A stretch of 6,610 nucleotides of DNA from positions 1-6,610 of the forward strand of contig JABIZW010000194.1 in the NCBI GenBank assembly GCA_018666295.1, written 5' to 3'. Both the position numbers and the translations under genes were made by a program. This document shows positions 6,420 through 6,610 of this stretch, piece after piece. The stretch's first letter is position 1. Every line of letters begins with the position of its first letter. The notes beneath the pieces are model-generated. The model was not told the origin of the DNA and ran no database searches. It was given only the letters and a program-made list of their open reading frames with translations. This DNA comes from Halieaceae bacterium (lineage in GTDB: Bacteria > Pseudomonadota > Gammaproteobacteria > Pseudomonadales > Halieaceae).

Positions 6420-6440
6420 TTATGCTCACTGTGTCGCGCG

Positions 6441-6476
6441 GGAGCTCAGTCTTTTACCAGTTCCGCACTGAGCGCC
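6441..6476. repeat. Inverted repeat just after the right-edge gene
   Basis: GCTCAGT at 6444-6450 pairs perfectly with ACTGAGC at 6467-6473 around a 16-base loop; allowing one mismatch, GG at 6441-6442 and CC at 6475-6476 extend the stem to nine pairs. It begins about 9-11 bases after the stop codon of the right-edge gene. There is no T-run on either strand, so it may be a 3'-end stabilising hairpin or a factor-dependent termination site rather than an intrinsic terminator. Confidence 0.35.
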
Positions 6477-6484
6477 ATGCAAAG

Positions 6485-6610
6485 CTAGTTTGAGTAACGC
6501 GCGTCTAAGGCTTCTTGAATCAGCGGTAATGCCACTTGACGCAAAAACGCAGGTGGCGCTCCGGAGTCTCTACTGGTGTAGTCATCAATGGCGATAAACC
6601 CAGCGATTCC
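6485..6610 (-). CDS. C-terminal end of an unrecognised protein (partial, starts beyond right edge)
   Basis: The minus strand is open from the right edge for 41 codons to a TAG at 6487-6485. The peptide starts GIAGFIAIDDYTSRDSG and ends QEALDARYSN. Its composition is that of a real soluble protein end: a hydrophobic strand-like GFIAI, a polar turn DDYTSRDSG, then a likely helix rich in Leu, Ala and Glu. No other frame here is as convincing. I do not recognise the family and assign no function. It lies on the same strand as the DUF4345-like gene, 155 bases upstream of its start, with two hairpins between them, which argues for separate transcription units. Confidence 0.6.
   Translation of the reverse strand, partial: GIAGFIAIDDYTSRDSGAPPAFLRQVALPLIQEALDARYSN

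Noticed and set aside
1..6610. tRNA genes, CRISPR arrays, insertion sequences, prophage genes or a new defence system
   Set aside because: I saw no tRNA-like cloverleaf near gltX, no repeated spacer pattern, no transposase or integrase motifs and no target-site duplications; nearly all the window is accounted for by conventional genes.

Overview
The window looks like an ordinary chromosomal segment of a Gram-negative bacterium of roughly even base composition, most likely a gammaproteobacterium and possibly marine. The evidence is the Pseudomonas-like form and 494-residue length of its glutamyl-tRNA synthetase, an oligopeptide transporter close in sequence to enterobacterial OppABCD, and dense short-spaced gene packing. 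The assignment is from remembered family sequences, not a search.

Layout. Bases 1-4248, minus strand: an oligopeptide ABC transporter operon read as oppA (substrate-binding lipoprotein), oppB and oppC (permeases) and oppD (ATPase, cut by the left edge). The junctions are +1, -1 and +3 bases, so the four genes almost certainly share one transcript and are translationally coupled. Bases 4249-4412: a 164-base divergent intergenic region that should carry the start signals for opp (leftward) and gltX (rightward). Bases 4413-5897, plus strand: gltX, glutamyl-tRNA synthetase. Bases 5901-6329, minus strand: a small four-helix membrane protein resembling DUF4345, convergent with gltX, with only 3 bases between the stop codons. 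Bases 6330-6484: a 155-base intergenic region with two hairpin-forming inverted repeats and a weak candidate promoter. Bases 6485-6610, minus strand: the last 41 codons of an unrecognised gene that enters from the right edge.

How the genes work together. OppA would capture peptides in the periplasm and deliver them to the OppB-OppC channel, driven by OppD and normally a partner OppF, which would lie beyond the left edge. gltX is an unrelated housekeeping gene. The small membrane protein has no context that reveals its role.

I found no mobile element, CRISPR array, tRNA or rRNA gene and no clear sign of a new defence or metabolic system. The most notable points are the loss of three of four expected zinc ligands in GltX, a lipobox on a Gram-negative OppA, the lack of any oppA-oppB spacer, and inverted repeats at the gene ends right of gltX. 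Three genes (oppB, oppC and the DUF4345-like gene) use GTG starts, and oppA is best started 31 codons inside its longest reading frame.
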